Part shown: positions 7,567 to 9,478 of the stretch, piece by piece
How positions within the stretch are numbered: the first letter of the stretch is position 1
Layout: the number at the start of each line of letters is the position of its first letter
Assembly: GCA_028275265.1 (NCBI GenBank)
Contig: JAPWUZ010000084.1
Coordinates: forward strand, 1 to 9,478
Length of the DNA stretch: 9,478 nucleotides
DNA from: Armatimonadota bacterium
Lineage (GTDB): Bacteria; Armatimonadota; HRBIN16
Reading direction: 5' to 3'
Made by a program: the position numbers and the translations under genes
Notes under the pieces: model-generated
Seen by the model: only the letters and a program-made list of their open reading frames with translations
Told to the model about the DNA's origin: nothing
The model's database searches: none

Positions 7567-8055
7567 ATGGCACAACCACTGGTAGGGATTATCATGGGCA
7601 GTGACTCCGACCTGCCGGTGATGAAACAGGCGGCAGAGGTGCTGGAGCAGTTTGATGTGCCATACGAAATGAAGGTGCTCTCTGCACATCGAACGCCTTT
7701 CGATACCATAGAGTACGCGCGTGCCGCCTACGAGCGGGGCTTGCGGGTGATTATCGCAGGAGCGGGAGGCGCGGCACACCTTCCCGGTGTGGTGGCAGGG
7801 GTAACCACATTGCCGGTTATCGGCGTTCCCATAGAAAGCAAATTGCAGGGACTGGATTCGCTGCTTTCCATTGTGCAGATGCCGTCGGGCGTGCCTGTAG
7901 CAACTGTAGCCATCGGCGGGGCACGCAACGCCGGGTTGCTCGCAGTGCAGATACTGGCGACCGCCGATGAGCGTTTGCACCGCAAGCTGCTAGACTATAA
8001 ACAGCAGCTCGCCGAGCAATCGCGTGCCAAAAACGCAAAGCTGCAGGAAGGGTAA
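7567..8055 (+). CDS. purE: N5-carboxyaminoimidazole ribonucleotide mutase (PurE, class I)
   Basis: PurE rearranges N5-CAIR to 4-carboxy-5-aminoimidazole ribonucleotide in de novo purine synthesis in the cytoplasm. The 162 residues match the family's usual length. The defining motifs are GSDSD at 11-15, SAHRTP at 39-44 (the invariant His41 and Arg42), GAGGAAHLPG at 65-74 (His71) and the long conserved block MPSGVPVATVAIGGARNAGL at 105-124. The SAHRTP and MPSGVPVATVAIGG forms are those of bacterial class I enzymes, which use PurK-made N5-CAIR; no purK lies in the window. GGGGAGG ends 6 nt before the ATG. The C-terminal tail (KQQLAEQSRAKNAKLQEG) is charged and helical. The stop codon overlaps the selD start by one base (TAATG), so the two are almost certainly translated from one mRNA. 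Confidence 0.95.
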   Translation: MAQPLVGIIMGSDSDLPVMKQAAEVLEQFDVPYEMKVLSAHRTPFDTIEYARAAYERGLRVIIAGAGGAAHLPGVVAGVTTLPVIGVPIESKLQGLDSLLSIVQMPSGVPVATVAIGGARNAGLLAVQILATADERLHRKLLDYKQQLAEQSRAKNAKLQEG

Positions 8056-9101
8056 TGGAAGACAAACGCCTTCGGTTAACGCAACTGGTGCGCTGCGCGG
8101 GTTGAGCGAGCAAACTGGGTCCCACCCAGCTGGCGCAGGTGCTGCGTCAGTTCGCCGACGTCGCCCATCCTGATTTGCTGGTGGGCATTGAAACCCGCGA
8201 CGATGCAGGGGTGTTCCGCGTCCGCGAGGACATGGCGCTCGTGCAAACGGTGGATTTCTTTACCCCGATTGTGGATGACCCCTACTGGTACGGCGCGATT
8301 GCGGCGGCGAACTCTTTCAGCGACGTCTATGCCATGGGTGGAACCCCGCTGACTGCGCTCAACCTCGTCTGCTTCCCCATCGACAGCGCGCCTGCGGAGA
8401 TGCTGGCGGAAATCCTGCGCGGTGGCTACGATAAGGCACAGGAAGCGGGGGTAGTCATCCTGGGCGGACACAGCGTGGACGACCCCGAACCGAAGTATGG
8501 AATGGCGGTGACGGGTGTGGTACATCCTGACAAGGTGGTCACCAACGCGGGGGCGAAGCCGGGCGACCTGCTGGTGCTGACAAAGCCGCTGGGCTCCGGA
8601 ATCATCACTACCGCTGCGAAGTTTGACGAGTGCCCTCCCGATGTACTGGATGAGGCGATACGGGTCATGGCATCACTCAATCATGGAGCGGCAAAGGCGA
8701 TGCAAGAGGTGGAGGTGCATGCGGCAACCGACGTAACCGGCTTCGGGTTGCTGGGGCATCTCTATCAGATGGCGCTGGCGAGCAGAGTGGCGGTGCGTCT
8801 TTTCTCCCAGAGGGTGCCCCTTCTGCCGGAGGTGGAACGTCTGGCGATGCAGGGCAACACCACGCGCGGCGGCAGCCTCAATCGGGAGTATGTGGGCGAG
8901 CACCTGCAGTGGGGCGCGGCTATCTCCCTGGCGATGCAGCATGTGCTGCTGGACCCGCAGACATCGGGAGGGTTGATTATCGCGGTGGCTGCGGACAGGG
9001 TAGATGAGCTGCTGCAAAGGCTTCAGGTTTACCAGACTCCCTGTGCGGCTGTCATCGGAGAGGTGCAGGAAGGGCAAGCGGGCACAATTGGGGTGGAGTA
9101 G
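8055..9101 (+). CDS. selD: Selenide, water dikinase (selenophosphate synthetase), Sec-containing
   Basis: SelD makes selenophosphate from selenide and ATP, the selenium donor for tRNA-Sec and selenouridine. I start it at the ATG at 8055, overlapping the purE stop. This gives 348 residues, close to E. coli SelD, if TGA at 8103-8105 is read as selenocysteine. The N-terminus then reads RLTQLVRCAG-U-ASKLGP, matching RLTQ and the GCGCK active-site loop of E. coli SelD, with Sec at residue 17 in place of Cys17. Lys20 is kept; the second, non-essential cysteine (Cys19) is Ser. Further family motifs are RDDAGV (48-53), QTVDFFTP (64-71), NSFSDVYAMGG (86-96), GGHSVDDPEPKYG (137-149), ATDVTGFGLLGH (224-235) and DPQTSGG (300-306). 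The next possible start, GTG at 8139, would remove the catalytic loop. A hairpin follows the TGA. A nonsense mutation is the alternative but is unlikely. Confidence 0.9.
8093..8138 (+). promoter_or_regulatory. Putative bacterial SECIS element in the selD mRNA
   Basis: Nine nt after the TGA a perfect 6-bp stem forms: CTGGGT (8115-8120) pairs with ACCCAG (8124-8129), closing a 3-nt loop; opening the top two pairs gives a larger loop starting with GU. An outer helix, CTGCGC (8093-8098) with GCGCAG (8133-8138), encloses the TGA in an internal loop. Position right after the Sec codon inside the coding region matches bacterial SECIS elements, which bind the SelB elongation factor. No folding energy was computed. 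The exact SelB-binding loop is uncertain, because bacterial SECIS sequences vary. Confidence 0.55.
8103..8105 (+). other. In-frame UGA read as selenocysteine (Sec17 of SelD)
   Basis: This TGA lies at codon 17 of the frame starting at 8055. Clear SelD sequence is encoded on both sides of it: RLTQLVRCAG before, ASKLGPTQLAQVLRQF after. It coincides with the essential Cys17 of E. coli SelD, a position known to be Sec in some bacterial SelD proteins such as that of Haemophilus influenzae. Confidence 0.88.
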
Positions 9102-9115
9102 AGGACTGGTAAGAC

Positions 9116-9478
9116 CTACTGCGCTCTGGATGTGGTATCTGCTATCAGTGTGTCCAGTATGACCAGCACCCCATGCAATTGTGCAGCTTCGTGCGCACTA
9201 GCAGTGATACCATTGCCAGCCACGACGGGCAACGCACTTGGCTCCCAGCGCCGCAGGATTCGCGCCCGGCGTTCGGCACGCTCCACGTCGTTCCTGTCCA
9301 CTATCCAGGAGACCTCCCACACCATGAGGTACTCTTTGCCAGAGTTGCGGTGTGTTCCCCGAACCATCACCTCTGCAGATATCAGCTGCTTCCATTCACT
9401 GCTGCTGATGTCGTGCTGATCCAGTACCTGCTGTAAGTATTGCCCTTTATCGAGTAATCTGAGGTTCCTGAAGTGTTT
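9116..9478 (-). CDS. Uncharacterised PD-(D/E)XK-like protein, copy 2, C-terminal part (runs off the window)
   Basis: The frame is open from the window edge, giving 120 residues to the TAG at 9118-9116. The first 36 (LRLLDKGQYLQQVLDQHDIS, then SSEWKQLISAE) look helical, and the GTG at 9370 is an internal codon rather than the start. The core follows as YLMVWEVSWIVD, RNDVERAERRARILRRW, LPVVAGNGITASAHEAAQ and GVLVILD. It is 43/69 identical to the copy at 7179-7439. The acidic residue seven after the conserved Trp and the Glu of VWEVSW sit where a restriction-endonuclease-like fold has its metal-binding acids, but Ser replaces the ExK lysine. The family resembles uncharacterised coiled-coil plus nuclease-like proteins that I cannot name with certainty; no function is known to me. 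It converges on selD with a 14-bp gap. Confidence 0.7.
   Translation of the reverse strand, partial: KHFRNLRLLDKGQYLQQVLDQHDISSSEWKQLISAEVMVRGTHRNSGKEYLMVWEVSWIVDRNDVERAERRARILRRWEPSALPVVAGNGITASAHEAAQLHGVLVILDTLIADTTSRAQ

Noticed and set aside
7357..7980. Minus-strand 207-codon frame over purE, running into the copy 1 region
   Set aside because: It is antisense to invariant PurE motifs. Its end (MPKRGLGRT) is copy 1 DNA read in the wrong frame.
8139..9101. SelD starting at GTG 8139
   Set aside because: That start has no Shine-Dalgarno and removes the catalytic loop. The frame upstream through TGA encodes conserved SelD sequence and is coupled to purE.
9097..9120. Short hairpin (AGTAG with CTACT) between selD and copy 2 as a bidirectional terminator
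   Set aside because: Only five or six pairs with a bulge, a large loop and no T tract on either strand.
7179..9478. The two paralogues as ends of an insertion sequence or composite transposon
   Set aside because: No transposase motif, terminal inverted repeats or target duplications are visible, and the copies are too diverged for recent transposition.

Overview
The window looks like a moderately GC-rich bacterial chromosome segment. Gene density is high, with short intergenic gaps and clear Shine-Dalgarno sequences. Large secreted carbohydrate-active-type proteins, a YesL-like membrane protein and a sugar kinase would fit a free-living polysaccharide-degrading bacterium. An Armatimonadota-like lineage is my guess from protein style only and is not proven. 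Nothing marks it as phage or plasmid: I see no tRNA, rRNA, CRISPR array, transposase or integrase.

Left part, plus strand (1-3994): the 3' end of a large carbohydrate-active or carbohydrate-binding protein, then, 6 nt later, a six-helix YesL/DUF624-like membrane protein. After a 74-bp gap with a strong Shine-Dalgarno come a PfkB-family sugar kinase and, 4 nt later, a CPBP (CAAX/Abi) intramembrane protease.

Middle, minus strand (3958-7098): one very large gene for a secreted protein of about 1046 aa, with a signal peptide, beta-rich N-terminal regions and an (alpha/alpha)-barrel glycosidase-like catalytic region. Its 3' end overlaps the protease gene by 37 bp, tail to tail.

Right part (7179-9478): purE and selD form a plus-strand operon overlapping by 1 nt (TAATG). 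They are bracketed by two related minus-strand genes of an uncharacterised family that resembles PD-(D/E)XK nucleases. The copy beside purE seems to lack its N-terminus. The copy beside selD runs off the window.

The most important reading is selD. Its real start is at 8055, not the GTG at 8139. The reading frame crosses an in-frame TGA at 8103-8105, exactly where SelD proteins carry their essential Cys/Sec (E. coli Cys17). A hairpin follows directly downstream. The gene is therefore very likely a selenoprotein (Sec17) that standard annotation would truncate by 28 residues, and the organism should encode SelA, SelB and tRNA-Sec elsewhere.
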